NCBI RefSeq assembly: GCF_001865065.1
Contig: NZ_MJGN01000014.1
Coordinates: forward strand, 1-64,000
Length of the DNA stretch: 64,000 bases
DNA from: Curtobacterium sp. MCBA15_008
GTDB lineage: Bacteria; Actinomycetota; Actinomycetes; Actinomycetales; Microbacteriaceae
Reading direction: 5' to 3'
Part shown: positions 1 to 9,072 of the stretch, piece by piece
Layout: every line of letters begins with the position of its first letter
How positions within the stretch are numbered: position 1 is the first letter of the stretch
Notes under the pieces: generated by a model
Told to the model about the DNA's origin: nothing
Database searches by the model: none
The model's input: only the letters and a program-made list of their open reading frames with translations
Position numbers and translations under genes: made by a program

Positions 1-183
1 GAAAGAGGTTCCGCCAGAGAAGCATTTCGTCTTCATCCCGACGCCGCCACCACGAGGGTGGAACATCATCGGGATTGGTTGCCGAGCGGGACCCCGTCCG
101 GACTGCATCTCCGGGGCTTTCACCCTGGTGACCGTCTCGGCCGTTCCGTTCTCCGCCTTAGCGGCAACGAGTGATTACTCTAC
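1..183. other. unassigned window-edge segment, lower GC than its surroundings
   Basis: No gene could be supported here. The stretch is visibly less GC-rich than the rest of the window. On the minus strand one frame stays open from about position 170 to the edge (it contains the residues PMMFHPRGGGVGMK), but I recognise no family and see no start with a ribosome binding site. The segment can fold locally: ATCCCGA near 35-41 pairs with TCGGGAT near 69-75 around a CCACC/GGGTGG stem. It could be the edge of a structured RNA, the 3' or 5' part of a gene lying outside the window, or plain spacer. In Mycobacterium the neighbour of the FAH-like gene is gltX, but nothing here looks like gltX. Confidence 0.3.
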
Positions 184-228
184 ACACGGCCCGGGAGCCC
201 TGCCAACCGGCTCACCTCCCGGGCGTGT
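184..228. terminator. GC-rich hairpin, possible terminator
   Basis: The arms ACACGGCCCGGGAG and CTCCCGGGCGTGT pair with a single bulge around a loop of about 18 bases. There is no T-run on either side. It lies next to a second hairpin at 255-293, so the pair may separate the minus-strand operon above 315 from whatever lies at the window edge. Confidence 0.4.
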
Positions 229-254
229 CGCTCGGCGCGATCCGCAGCAGGACG

Positions 255-293
255 CGGAACGGCCCGCCCCCGTTGCGGGAGCGGGCCGTTCCG
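255..293 (-). terminator. terminator hairpin after the FAH-family gene
   Basis: Perfect 13-bp arms CGGAACGGCCCGC and GCGGGCCGTTCCG enclose a 13-base loop, 22 bases past the stop codon of the hydrolase gene. Like most hairpins in this window it lacks a clear T-tract, which is usual in high-GC actinobacteria. Confidence 0.75.
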
Positions 294-314
294 GACCGGC
301 AGGGGTCCGACGGG

Positions 315-1085
315 TCAGGGACGAGCGATGACCGGGTTCTTCAGGGTGCCGAGTCCGGAGATCGTCACCTCGACGACCTCGCCGTCACGGATCTCCCCCA
401 CGCCGGCCGGAGTGCCGGTCAGGATGACGTCCCCGGGGAGGAGCGTCCAGATCGACGAGATGAACTCGATGAGGGACGGGATGTCGTGCACCATCTCGCT
501 CGTGGAGCCGACCTGACGCAGGTCACCGTCCACGCGGGTCTCGATGCGGATGTCCGACGGGTCGATCTCGGTCTCGATCGCCGGGCCGAGCGGGCAGAAC
601 GTGTCGAAGCCCTTCGCCCGGGTCCACTGCCCGTCGCGGGCCTGCAGGTCGCGGGCCGTCACGTCGTTCGCGATCGTGTAGCCGAGGATGACGCTCGCGA
701 AGTCCTCCCGCGTCACGTTCTTCGCGAGGGAGCCGATCACGATGGCGAGCTCGCCCTCGTGGTCGACGCGACCGATGCCCGCCGGCAGACGGATCGGGTC
801 CTCGGGGCCGATCACCGAGGTGTTCGGCTTGAGGAACACCACCGGGTCGTCCCCGGACCGCTCGTCCATCTCGGAAGCGTGCTCGGCGTAGTTGAGCCCG
901 ACGCCGATCACCTTCGACCGCGGGATCACCGGCGCCAGGAGCTTCGCGTCGGCGAGCGGCACCCGCTCCCCCGTGGTCTCGAACCCCTGGTACATCGGGT
1001 CCCCCGCCAGCACGACCAGGTCGCGCTCGTCGAGGATGCCGTACCGCGGGTCTTCACCCTTGCTGCTGAACCGTGCGATCTTCAC
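315..1085 (-). CDS. fumarylacetoacetate hydrolase (FAH) family protein
   Basis: A 256-residue cytosolic enzyme of the FAH superfamily, which hydrolyses or decarboxylates 2-oxo acid derivatives with a divalent metal. The core motifs are visible: VGLNYAEHASEM near residue 62, the metal-binding DHEGELAIVIG near 110, and ANDVTARDLQ followed by KGFDTFCPLGP near 140-170. The length is normal for the family. The start is a GTG that lies 6 bases after a -10 box, with no ribosome binding site, so it is probably leaderless. It follows ilvE on the same strand, and the same kind of gene (Rv2993c) follows leuB/serA in Mycobacterium. The true substrate cannot be read from the sequence. Confidence 0.9.
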   Translation of the reverse strand: MKIARFSSKGEDPRYGILDERDLVVLAGDPMYQGFETTGERVPLADAKLLAPVIPRSKVIGVGLNYAEHASEMDERSGDDPVVFLKPNTSVIGPEDPIRLPAGIGRVDHEGELAIVIGSLAKNVTREDFASVILGYTIANDVTARDLQARDGQWTRAKGFDTFCPLGPAIETEIDPSDIRIETRVDGDLRQVGSTSEMVHDIPSLIEFISSIWTLLPGDVILTGTPAGVGEIRDGEVVEVTISGLGTLKNPVIARP

Positions 1086-1091
1086 CGTTGG

Positions 1092-1118
1092 AGCCTACCG
1101 ACGACGGATGAGTGTCAA
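1092..1118 (-). promoter_or_regulatory. internal leaderless promoter of the FAH-family gene
   Basis: Read on the minus strand, a perfect TTGACA (1118-1113) is followed by 15 bases, TAGGCT (1097-1092), 6 bases and the GTG start codon at 1085. The -35 box overlaps the ilvE stop codon (1117-1115). This lets the hydrolase be made independently of the ilvE transcript. Confidence 0.7.
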
Positions 1119-2254
1119 GCCGGATCGGTCAGGCGCGTCATCCACCCGTGCGGGTCGGGACGGCGGCCGTACTGGATGTCGGTCAGTTCGTTGCGCAAGG
1201 ACATCGTCAGCTCGCCGGCGCCGACGGTCGGCGAACCGATGGTGAAGCCCTCGCCGCGGAGTTCCGCGATCGGGGTCACGACGGCGGCCGTCCCGCAGGC
1301 GAACGCCTCGGTGATGGAACCGTCGGCCACGCCGTCACGCCACTCGTCGAGGGTGACCCGGCGACGTTCGACCCGCAGCCCGCGGTCCTCGGCCAGCTGC
1401 AGGATCGAATCGCGTGTGATGCCCTCGAGGATGGAGTCCGAATCCGGGGTCACGAGCGTGCCGTCGGCCTTGACGAGCACGACGTTCATCCCGCCGAGCT
1501 CCTCGAGGTACTTGCCCTCCACCGAGTCGAGGAACATCACCTGCTGGCAGCCGTGCTCGTAGGCCTCTTGCTGGGGCAGGAGCGAGGACGCGTAGTTCCC
1601 TCCGGTCTTCGCGGCACCCGTCCCGCCCTTGCCCGCGCGGGCGTACTCGGTCGACAACCAGATCGACACCGGCTTCGGCCCGGACGTGAAGTACGCCCCG
1701 GCCGGGCTCGCGATGCAGTGGTACGCGACCGCCTGCGCTGCGCGAACGCCGAGGAACGACTCGGTCGCGATCATGAACGGCCGGAGGTACAGACTGGTCT
1801 CCGGTGCGGAGGGCACCCAGTCGACGTCGGTCCGCACGAGCCGCCGGATCGACTCGACGAAGGTCTCGACCGGCAGTTCCGGCAGTGCCAGCCGACGCGC
1901 GGACCGCTGGAAGCGTCGCGCGTTGGCCTCGGGCCGGAAGGACCAGACCGCGCCGTCGGTGTGCCGGTACGCCTTCAATCCCTCGAAGATCTCCTGGGCG
2001 TAGTGCAGGACGCTCGCGCTCGGGTCGAGCGAGAGCGGCCCGTACGGGTGGATGGAGGCGTCGTGCCACCCGCCGTCGAGCGTCCACTGCACGGTGGCCA
2101 TGTGGTCCGTGAAGTGCTTGCCGAAGCCCGGGTCGGCGAGGATCTCCTCGCGCTCGGCCGCCGCGCGGCGCTCCGGGGACGGGGTGGTGGCGAACTCGAG
2201 TCCGAACGCGGCGTCGCTGCTCGCTGTTTCGCTGCTCGCTGTTTCGCTGCTCAT
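1115..2254 (-). CDS. ilvE: branched-chain amino acid aminotransferase
   Basis: A 379-residue fold-type IV PLP aminotransferase. It catalyses the last step of valine, leucine and isoleucine synthesis, moving an amino group from glutamate to the 2-oxo acid. The PLP lysine sits in AKTGGNYASS at about residue 216. The later EELGGMNVVLV and SILEGITRDS motifs bind cofactor and substrate. The N-terminus, SSETASSETASS, is encoded by a small tandem duplication at 2217-2254, so translation may really start slightly downstream. It lies 15 bases after leuB and is probably cotranscribed with it. Confidence 0.95.
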   Translation of the reverse strand: MSSETASSETASSDAAFGLEFATTPSPERRAAAEREEILADPGFGKHFTDHMATVQWTLDGGWHDASIHPYGPLSLDPSASVLHYAQEIFEGLKAYRHTDGAVWSFRPEANARRFQRSARRLALPELPVETFVESIRRLVRTDVDWVPSAPETSLYLRPFMIATESFLGVRAAQAVAYHCIASPAGAYFTSGPKPVSIWLSTEYARAGKGGTGAAKTGGNYASSLLPQQEAYEHGCQQVMFLDSVEGKYLEELGGMNVVLVKADGTLVTPDSDSILEGITRDSILQLAEDRGLRVERRRVTLDEWRDGVADGSITEAFACGTAAVVTPIAELRGEGFTIGSPTVGAGELTMSLRNELTDIQYGRRPDPHGWMTRLTDPA

Positions 2255-2269
2255 GGGGGGTGGCTCCTG

Positions 2270-3337
2270 TCAGGCGGTGGTGGTGCGTGCCGAGGCCGCG
2301 GCGGCGATGGCGTCGCCGATCTCGGCCGTGCGACGCTGCGTGGTGCCCCGGTCGGCGAGGTCGGCCTCGACGGCCCGCGTCACCGCCGACGCGAGGTCGC
2401 TGCGACCGATGTGGTCGAGGAGCAGCGCGACGGAGAGGACGGCGGCCGTGGGGTCGGCCTTCTGCTGACCCGCGATGTCCGGCGCGGAGCCGTGGACCGG
2501 CTCGAACATGCTGGGGAAGGTGCCGTCCGGGTTGATGTTGCCCGAGGCCGCCAGACCGATGCCGCCGCTGATCGCGCCGGCCAGGTCGGTGATGATGTCG
2601 CCGAAGAGGTTGTCCGTGACGATGACGTCGAACCTAGCAGGCTGCTGCACCATGTGGATCGTGACCGCGTCCACGTGCTGGTAGTCCACCGTGACGGCCG
2701 GGTACTCCTGGCCGACCGCCGCGACGGTGCGCTGCCAGAGGGCCCCGGCGTGCACGAGGACGTTGCTCTTGTGCACGAGCGTGAGGTGCTTGCGGGGGCG
2801 CCGGCTCGCCAGGTCGAAGGCGTACCGGACGACCCGCTCGATGCCGAACGCCGTGTTGAGCGAGACCTCGGTCGCGATCTCCTGCGGGGTACCGGTGCGG
2901 ATCGCCCCGCCGTTGCCGACGTACGGCCCCTCGGTCCCCTCGCGCACGACCACGAAGTCGACCGCTCCCGGATCGGCCAGCGGGGTGGACACCGCGTCGT
3001 ACACCTTCGTCGGGCGGAGGTTGACGTAGTGGTCGAACGCGAACCGGAGCTTCAGCAGCAGCCCGCGCTCGATGATCCCGCCGGCGAGCCGGGGGTCGCG
3101 CGGGTCGCCGCCGACGGCGCCGAGCAGGATCGCGTCGTGGCCGGCGATCGCGGACATGTCGTCCTCGGTGAGGATGTCGCCGGTCTCGAGGAACCGGGCG
3201 GCCCCCAGCGAGAACGGCGTCTCCTCGATGACGAGGTCGTCCGGGGTGACGGCGTGCAGCACCTTGAGGGCCTCGTCCACCACCTCGGGGCCGATGCCGT
3301 CCCCGCGGATGACCGCGAGCTTGAGCGTCTGCGTCAT
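2270..3337 (-). CDS. leuB: 3-isopropylmalate dehydrogenase
   Basis: This enzyme oxidises and decarboxylates 3-isopropylmalate to 2-oxoisocaproate with NAD in leucine synthesis. It has 355 residues, the usual length. The N-terminal [16 protein letters not shown] motif and the substrate-binding arginine region [24 protein letters not shown] (residues about 85-110) are present. The NAD-binding segment [25 protein letters not shown] lies near the C-terminus. It sits between serA (11 bases upstream) and ilvE on the same strand, the order seen at Rv2995c-Rv2996c. The three genes look like one transcription unit. Confidence 0.97.
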   Translation of the reverse strand: MTQTLKLAVIRGDGIGPEVVDEALKVLHAVTPDDLVIEETPFSLGAARFLETGDILTEDDMSAIAGHDAILLGAVGGDPRDPRLAGGIIERGLLLKLRFAFDHYVNLRPTKVYDAVSTPLADPGAVDFVVVREGTEGPYVGNGGAIRTGTPQEIATEVSLNTAFGIERVVRYAFDLASRRPRKHLTLVHKSNVLVHAGALWQRTVAAVGQEYPAVTVDYQHVDAVTIHMVQQPARFDVIVTDNLFGDIITDLAGAISGGIGLAASGNINPDGTFPSMFEPVHGSAPDIAGQQKADPTAAVLSVALLLDHIGRSDLASAVTRAVEADLADRGTTQRRTAEIGDAIAAAASARTTTA

Positions 3338-3348
3338 GCGGGGGCTCC

Positions 3349-4938
3349 CTACAGCGTGATGTCGATCTCGCGGAGCGACGCCGCGTCGATCGTGGACCGA
3401 ACGTGCTCGAGGATCTCGGCGGGGACCGGCGAGTCGACGGTCAGGACGCTGAGCGCCTGGCCACCGGCGGCTTCGCGCGAGATCTGCATCGCGGCGATGT
3501 TGATGCCGGCGTCGCCGAACTCCTTGCCGTACACCGCGACGATGCCCGGACGGTCCGTGTACTCCATCACCACGTGGTGCTCGGCGAGGGCGACCTCGAC
3601 GTCGTGGCCGTTGATCTCGACGAGCTTGGCGACCTGCTTCGGGCCGGTGAGCGTGCCGGAGACGCTGATCGCCGGCCCGTCCGACTGGGCACCGCGGATC
3701 GTCAGCACGTTGCGGTACTCGGAGCTGTCCGCATCGGTGATGAGCCGCACTGTGACCCCGCGCTGCTCCGCGATGAGCGGGGCGTTGACGTAGGACACCT
3801 GGTCGCTCACGACGTCGGTGAAGACGCCCTTGAGCGCCGCGAGCTTGAGCACGCTGACGTCGTACGCGGCGAGCTCGCCGTGCACCTCGACGTCGATGCT
3901 GGTGACCGGCGACGTGGCGAGGCCGGTGAAGACCTGCCCGAGCTTCTCGACGAGCGGGATGCCCGGACGGACGTACGGGTCGATGACCCCTCCGGCGACG
4001 TTCACGGCGTCGGGCACGAGTTCGCCGCCGAGCGCCAGGCGCACCGACTTGGCGACCGAGACGCCCGCCTTCTCTTGTGCTTCGTCCGTCGAGGCGCCGA
4101 GGTGCGGCGTGACGACGACGTTCGGCAGGGAGACGAGGGGCGAGTCCTTCGGCGGCTCCGACACGAAGACGTCGAGGCCGGCGCCGGCGATCGTGTTCGC
4201 CGTGAGGGCGCGGTGCAGGGCGTCCTCGTCGATCAGCCCACCACGGGCGACGTTCACGACGAACGCGGTCGGCTTCATGAGCGCGAACTGGTCGTCCGAG
4301 AGCATGCCCACCGTCTCCGGCGTCTTCGGCATGTGGATCGTGATGAAGTCGGAGCGCTTGAGCAGGTCGTCGAGCGAGACGAGCTCCACCCCGAGCTGCT
4401 GTGCGCGCGCCGTGGTGACGTACGGGTCGTACGCGATCACCTGGACGCCGAAGGCCTGCAGCCGCTGCGTGATGAGCGCGCCGATGCGGCCGAGGCCGAT
4501 GATGCCGACGGTCTTCTCGTAGAGCTCGACGCCGGTGTAGGCGGAGCGCTTCCAGGTGCCCGCGGCGAGCGAGGCGTGCGCGGCCGGGATGTGGCGCGCG
4601 AGCGACAGGATGTGGCCGACGGTGAGCTCGGCGGCGGAGATGATGTTCGACGTCGGAGCGTTGACCACCATCACGCCGGCCGTGGTGGCCGCCTTGATGT
4701 CGACGTTGTCGAGGCCGACACCCGCACGGGCGACGACCTTGAGGTTCGGAGCCGCGGCGATCGCCTCGGCGTCGACCTTGGTGGCGGAGCGCACCAGGAC
4801 GGCGTGCGCATCGGCGAGGGAGGCCAGGAGTGCGGCGCGGTCGGTACCGTCCACGTTCCGGATCTCGAAGTCGGGCCCGAGGGCGTCGACTGTGGCGGGC
4901 GAGAGTTCTTCGGCGATCAGGACGACCGGCTTCGGCAC
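3349..4938 (-). CDS. serA: D-3-phosphoglycerate dehydrogenase, long form
   Basis: SerA oxidises 3-phosphoglycerate to 3-phosphohydroxypyruvate, the entry into serine synthesis. At 529 residues it is the long actinobacterial form. It has the catalytic and NAD domains ([13 protein letters not shown] near 150, the arginine motif [13 protein letters not shown] near 230, and HLGAST with the catalytic histidine near 280). An intervening ASB domain and a C-terminal ACT domain (from about 455, [15 protein letters not shown]) follow; ACT domains usually bind serine for feedback control. The start is GTG at 4938 with GAGGAAA 8 bases upstream. Confidence 0.97.
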   Translation of the reverse strand: MPKPVVLIAEELSPATVDALGPDFEIRNVDGTDRAALLASLADAHAVLVRSATKVDAEAIAAAPNLKVVARAGVGLDNVDIKAATTAGVMVVNAPTSNIISAAELTVGHILSLARHIPAAHASLAAGTWKRSAYTGVELYEKTVGIIGLGRIGALITQRLQAFGVQVIAYDPYVTTARAQQLGVELVSLDDLLKRSDFITIHMPKTPETVGMLSDDQFALMKPTAFVVNVARGGLIDEDALHRALTANTIAGAGLDVFVSEPPKDSPLVSLPNVVVTPHLGASTDEAQEKAGVSVAKSVRLALGGELVPDAVNVAGGVIDPYVRPGIPLVEKLGQVFTGLATSPVTSIDVEVHGELAAYDVSVLKLAALKGVFTDVVSDQVSYVNAPLIAEQRGVTVRLITDADSSEYRNVLTIRGAQSDGPAISVSGTLTGPKQVAKLVEINGHDVEVALAEHHVVMEYTDRPGIVAVYGKEFGDAGINIAAMQISREAAGGQALSVLTVDSPVPAEILEHVRSTIDAASLREIDITL

Positions 4939-4977
4939 AGCTGCAGTTTCCTCACACGAGACGGGCGGTATCCCACC

Positions 4978-4983
4978 ACCCTA
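4978..4983 (-). promoter_or_regulatory. probable -10 box for serA
   Basis: TAGGGT on the minus strand, about 40 bases before the serA start, leaves room for a short leader carrying the GAGGAAA ribosome binding site. I saw no convincing -35 box. Confidence 0.4.
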
Positions 4984-5035
4984 CCGACGTGGGCGGATGG
5001 TTACGACCGATGGGACGGCCCTGTGGAGGAGCGGG

Positions 5036-5086
5036 TGACGGACGGGAGGCGCGTGGCGGGCCCGCCACGCGCCTCCTGTCCGTCAG
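5036..5086. repeat. dispersed 3'-end palindrome (GGAGGCGCG family), copy 1
   Basis: The arms GGACGGGAGGCGCGTGGCGG and its near-perfect complement meet with almost no loop. The right arm reaches the stop codon of the minus-strand gene ending at 5083. Copies with the same GGAGGCGCG core recur near 8512, 18125, 19446, 28999 and 36199, which is why I treat it as a repeat family and not just a local terminator. Confidence 0.8.
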
Positions 5087-5475
5087 GAGGTGCGTCCGAA
5101 GTCCAGCAGGCTCGGCACGAACAGCTGGAGGTCCAGCCACAGCGCACCCGCCGCGGCGAACGCGACGACGAAGACCGCGACGGTGATCGCGAGGCTGGCC
5201 CGGCGGGTCAGCCAGAGGCCGACGAGGAAGGCGACCGGCGCGATCGCGATGTCGAGCACGAGCCAGACCCAGGGGGTGCTCGTCCGGAGCGAGTCGCCAC
5301 CGGACGTCGTGTCGAGGAACGCGTTGAACTCGCGGACGGACCCGGAGATCGTGACGAGGTTGCCGACGCTCTGCACGGTCATGTAGGCGAACAGCACCGC
5401 GAAGACGGCCCAGACCACGATGCGACCGAGGAGCGGAGCGGCGGGACGGCGGACCGTCGGTGTCGCGGCGGTCAT
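5083..5475 (-). CDS. small membrane protein, unknown function
   Basis: A 130-residue protein with four probable membrane segments (about 18-38, 68-88, 93-113 and a weaker C-terminal one) and no motif I recognise. The start ATG at 5475 overlaps the stop of the preceding gene by one base (TGATG), so the two are translationally coupled and likely work together. A GTG or ATG further upstream in the same frame would overlap that neighbour entirely and is unlikely. Its 3' end runs into a dispersed palindrome. Confidence 0.75.
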   Translation of the reverse strand: MTAATPTVRRPAAPLLGRIVVWAVFAVLFAYMTVQSVGNLVTISGSVREFNAFLDTTSGGDSLRTSTPWVWLVLDIAIAPVAFLVGLWLTRRASLAITVAVFVVAFAAAGALWLDLQLFVPSLLDFGRTS

Positions 5476-5912
5476 CAGAAGCTCCGCGTCATGAGGAACG
5501 GCCACGGGAACAGGACGACGGCGCCGAGGAGCATCCACAGGAGCCGTGTGCGGGTCCGGCGGCCGCGGCACGCCCAGAGGACGACCGTGAACCAGAGCGC
5601 CGGCGCGACGATCGACAGGAAGCGCAGGACCTCGACGAAGACCGTGAGGACGGTGTCGACGTTCGAGACGTACGAGGTCGAGGCGGTGAGCAACCAGGCA
5701 ACCGTGTAGAGCAGGTACAGGCCACCGAACACCCCGAAGCCGACGAGGGCGCCGGAGGTCTCGGGCGCCTCGGGGTCGCGGGTGCCGCGGTCCTTGACCG
5801 TGACCGGGTTGTGCGCCGCGTCGACGTGGGTCGCGTCGTCGGCGTCGCCCCAGCTGAGGGCGTCGTCGTCGTGGTCGACCGAGCCGTCGGGCGGGGATGC
5901 TGCCGTGGTCAT
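5475..5912 (-). CDS. small membrane protein, unknown function
   Basis: A 145-residue protein. A polar, acidic N-terminal tail of about 50 residues is followed by three to four hydrophobic segments (about 53-75, 85-105 and 118-140). It is coupled to the 130-residue membrane protein downstream by a one-base overlap. The ATG follows TAGAAT by 6 bases without a ribosome binding site, so it is probably leaderless. I recognise no family. The pair sits between serA and mtlD but shares no obvious role with them. Confidence 0.75.
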   Translation of the reverse strand: MTTAASPPDGSVDHDDDALSWGDADDATHVDAAHNPVTVKDRGTRDPEAPETSGALVGFGVFGGLYLLYTVAWLLTASTSYVSNVDTVLTVFVEVLRFLSIVAPALWFTVVLWACRGRRTRTRLLWMLLGAVVLFPWPFLMTRSF

Positions 5913-5918
5913 GCACCG

Positions 5919-5924
5919 ATTCTA
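5919..5924 (-). promoter_or_regulatory. leaderless -10 box (TAGAAT)
   Basis: TAGAAT on the minus strand ends 6 bases before the ATG at 5912. There is no Shine-Dalgarno sequence in between. Confidence 0.6.
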
Positions 5925-5997
5925 CGAGGGACGCGCTGCCGACGAGACCATGCGTCGCCTGGGACGGCCCTGGAGCGACCGTGCCCGACGGTCCGGG

Positions 5998-7188
5998 TCA
6001 GGCGTCGGCGGGCTGCGTCTCGAGCACCTCGGCGACGACGTCGCGCACCGCCGGGAACAGCGGGTGGCTCTCCATGAGTCCGGTGAGGATCTCGGTGAGC
6101 GCGTGTGCGGTGGCACCGGAGCGGAGGAGCGCGTGCAGCTCGATGGACTCGGGGTCGTTCTCGTCGTCGAAGTCGAGGGCGACCCGGACGGCACCGAGCA
6201 GGTGGTCGACGGGGAGCCCGCGCTCGGCGAGCTGGGCCGCGGGACCGACGAAGCGCTCGCGGCGACCGAGCTTCCGGAGCGGGTTGCGCCCCACCCGGAC
6301 GGTGGTGTCCGGCAGGTGCGGGTTCGCGATGCGGGAGAGGTTCGCGGCGACGTAGCGCGCGTGCTCCTCGGGGTCGAACCCGTGCTTCGCGACGAGGAGG
6401 GCCGTCGTCTCGGCGAGGACCCCGTCGACCTCGGCGCGCACGGCCTCGTCCTCGAGGGCCTCACGGATGAGGCGGATGCCCCGGACGTAGCCGTGGTAGG
6501 CGGCCGTCGCGTGGGCGGTGTTCACGGTGTAGAGCTTGCGCTCCACGAAGGGCTGGAGGTCGTCGACCCAGGTCACGCCGTCGATCTCCGGCGGCTCCGA
6601 CCCGGAACCGGCGAACGGCGTGCGCTCGATGACCCACTCGTAGAAGGGCTCGAGCACGACGTCGAGGCCGCCGGACTGCCCGAGCACGCCGGACTGGTCC
6701 GGCACGATGCGGTCGATGGCGCAGTTCGCGAAGACGGCGGCGATGTCGCGGTCCTCGAGGATGGGGGCGCGGCGGATGCTGGCGTGCAGCGAGTCGGTGG
6801 CGTTGAAGGCGTTCTCGCAGGCGACGATCGTGACGTCGCCGCGGTCGAGCGGGCGAGCCGCGAGCCCCTCGGCGATGATCGGTGCCACGAGCGGCAGGGT
6901 GCGGGCGCCGACGGCGGTGGTCACCACGTCGGCCTCGGCGATCGCGCGGATGACGTGCTCGCGGTCGGTCTTGCTGCTCAGCGCGCGGAACCCGTAGACG
7001 AGGTGCTCGACCGGCATCTCGCCGACCTCGTGCACCACGAACCGGCCGGCTTCGTTGAGGGCCGAGACGACACGGTCGTCGACGTCGACGAAGGTGAGCT
7101 CGTAGCCGCTCGCGACCAGGAACTGACCCACGAACCCGCGCCCGATCTTGCCGGCGCCGATGTGGACCGCTCGCTTCGTCACCGACAT
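5998..7188 (-). CDS. mtlD: mannitol-1-phosphate 5-dehydrogenase
   Basis: MtlD interconverts mannitol 1-phosphate and fructose 6-phosphate with NAD. The 396-residue protein has the N-terminal Rossmann motif HIGAGKIGRGFVGQF, the ACENAFNATDS segment and the catalytic region KLYTVNTAHATAAYHGY near residue 220. Its length is normal. The start at 7188 is an ATG with GGGAGG 8 bases upstream. No PTS mannitol permease genes are adjacent, so here it may serve mannitol synthesis or uptake encoded elsewhere. Confidence 0.95.
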   Translation of the reverse strand: MSVTKRAVHIGAGKIGRGFVGQFLVASGYELTFVDVDDRVVSALNEAGRFVVHEVGEMPVEHLVYGFRALSSKTDREHVIRAIAEADVVTTAVGARTLPLVAPIIAEGLAARPLDRGDVTIVACENAFNATDSLHASIRRAPILEDRDIAAVFANCAIDRIVPDQSGVLGQSGGLDVVLEPFYEWVIERTPFAGSGSEPPEIDGVTWVDDLQPFVERKLYTVNTAHATAAYHGYVRGIRLIREALEDEAVRAEVDGVLAETTALLVAKHGFDPEEHARYVAANLSRIANPHLPDTTVRVGRNPLRKLGRRERFVGPAAQLAERGLPVDHLLGAVRVALDFDDENDPESIELHALLRSGATAHALTEILTGLMESHPLFPAVRDVVAEVLETQPADA

Positions 7189-7343
7189 CCGACGATCCTC
7201 CCATGCCGATCGGTGGGTTCTCGACCGGCCTCGGCCGGGGCGGTCGACGACGGGCGCGCGAGGGCCGCGCGCACGCCACGGGGACGCCGGATCGCGGCGT
7301 CGTGGCTGGAGGAGAGCTGCTGCATAACGTTCGGGTCACATCG

Positions 7344-7375
7344 CGAGGCGGCGGCGCCGGAGCACCGCCGCCTCG
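7344..7375 (-). terminator. terminator hairpin after ilvC
   Basis: The arms CGAGGCGGCGG and CCGCCGCCTCG pair perfectly around a 10-base loop. The hairpin is about 57 bases past the ilvC stop. The remaining bases between ilvC and mtlD hold no other feature that I can see. Confidence 0.65.
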
Positions 7376-7431
7376 GGGTCGAGGGACGGTACGGGTGCGC
7401 CGCCGCCTCGGAGTCGAGTGGTGTCGGAAGA

Positions 7432-8571
<1,140 letters not shown>

Positions 8572-9072
8572 TCAGCGCACCCGGTCGGTGATGCTCTTCG
8601 GTCCGCGGCCCATGCCGAGGAGCCCCGCACGGGCGAGCTCCTTGATGCCGTAGGGCTCGAGCACGCGGAGGATCGCCTGGATCTTGCCGGGGTCGCCGGT
8701 CACCTCGACGATGAGCGAGTCGGTCGCCACGTCGACGACCTGGGCACGGAAGAGGTTCACCGCTTCGAGGACCGCCGAGCGCGTCTGGTTGTCGACACGC
8801 ACCTTCACGAGCATGTGCTCGCGCTGGACGGACTGCGAGAAGTCCAGCTCGACGATCTTGATGACGTTGACGAGCTTGTTGAGCTGCTTCGTCACCTGTT
8901 CCAGCGGCAGGTCCTCGACGTCGACGACCACCGTGATGCGGGACAGGCCCGCCACCTCGGTGTTGCCCACGGCGAGGGACTCGATGTTGAACCCGCGGCG
9001 GGCGAAGAGGCCCGCGACACGGGTCAGCAGACCCGGCTTGTCCTCGACGAGGAGGGAGAGGACGTGGCTCAT
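8572..9072 (-). CDS. ilvN: acetolactate synthase small (regulatory) subunit
   Basis: A 166-residue regulatory subunit that binds IlvB and gives it valine feedback sensitivity. It begins with an ACT domain ([24 protein letters not shown], residues about 5-28) and has a second ACT-like C-terminal domain (from about 80). The start ATG overlaps the ilvB stop codon in an ATGA, giving tight coupling of the two subunits. Confidence 0.97.
   Translation of the reverse strand: MSHVLSLLVEDKPGLLTRVAGLFARRGFNIESLAVGNTEVAGLSRITVVVDVEDLPLEQVTKQLNKLVNVIKIVELDFSQSVQREHMLVKVRVDNQTRSAVLEAVNLFRAQVVDVATDSLIVEVTGDPGKIQAILRVLEPYGIKELARAGLLGMGRGPKSITDRVR

Noticed and set aside
45-75. AGGGTGGAAC, resembling the conserved T-box sequence
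   Set aside because: A T-box needs a specifier stem upstream and an aminoacyl-tRNA synthetase or amino acid gene downstream on the same strand. Downstream on the plus strand is only the end of a minus-strand gene, and the following CCGCG is absent.
128-331. A small plus-strand open frame at the window start
   Set aside because: It overlaps the end of the FAH-family gene, runs through two terminator-like hairpins, and has no ribosome binding site or recognisable sequence.
1112-3793. An 893-codon open frame on the plus strand
   Set aside because: It is antisense to ilvE, leuB and serA. Its predicted protein is almost only R, G, D, V and A with no domain, as expected for the opposite strand of high-GC genes. 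The same holds for the other long antisense frames in the window.
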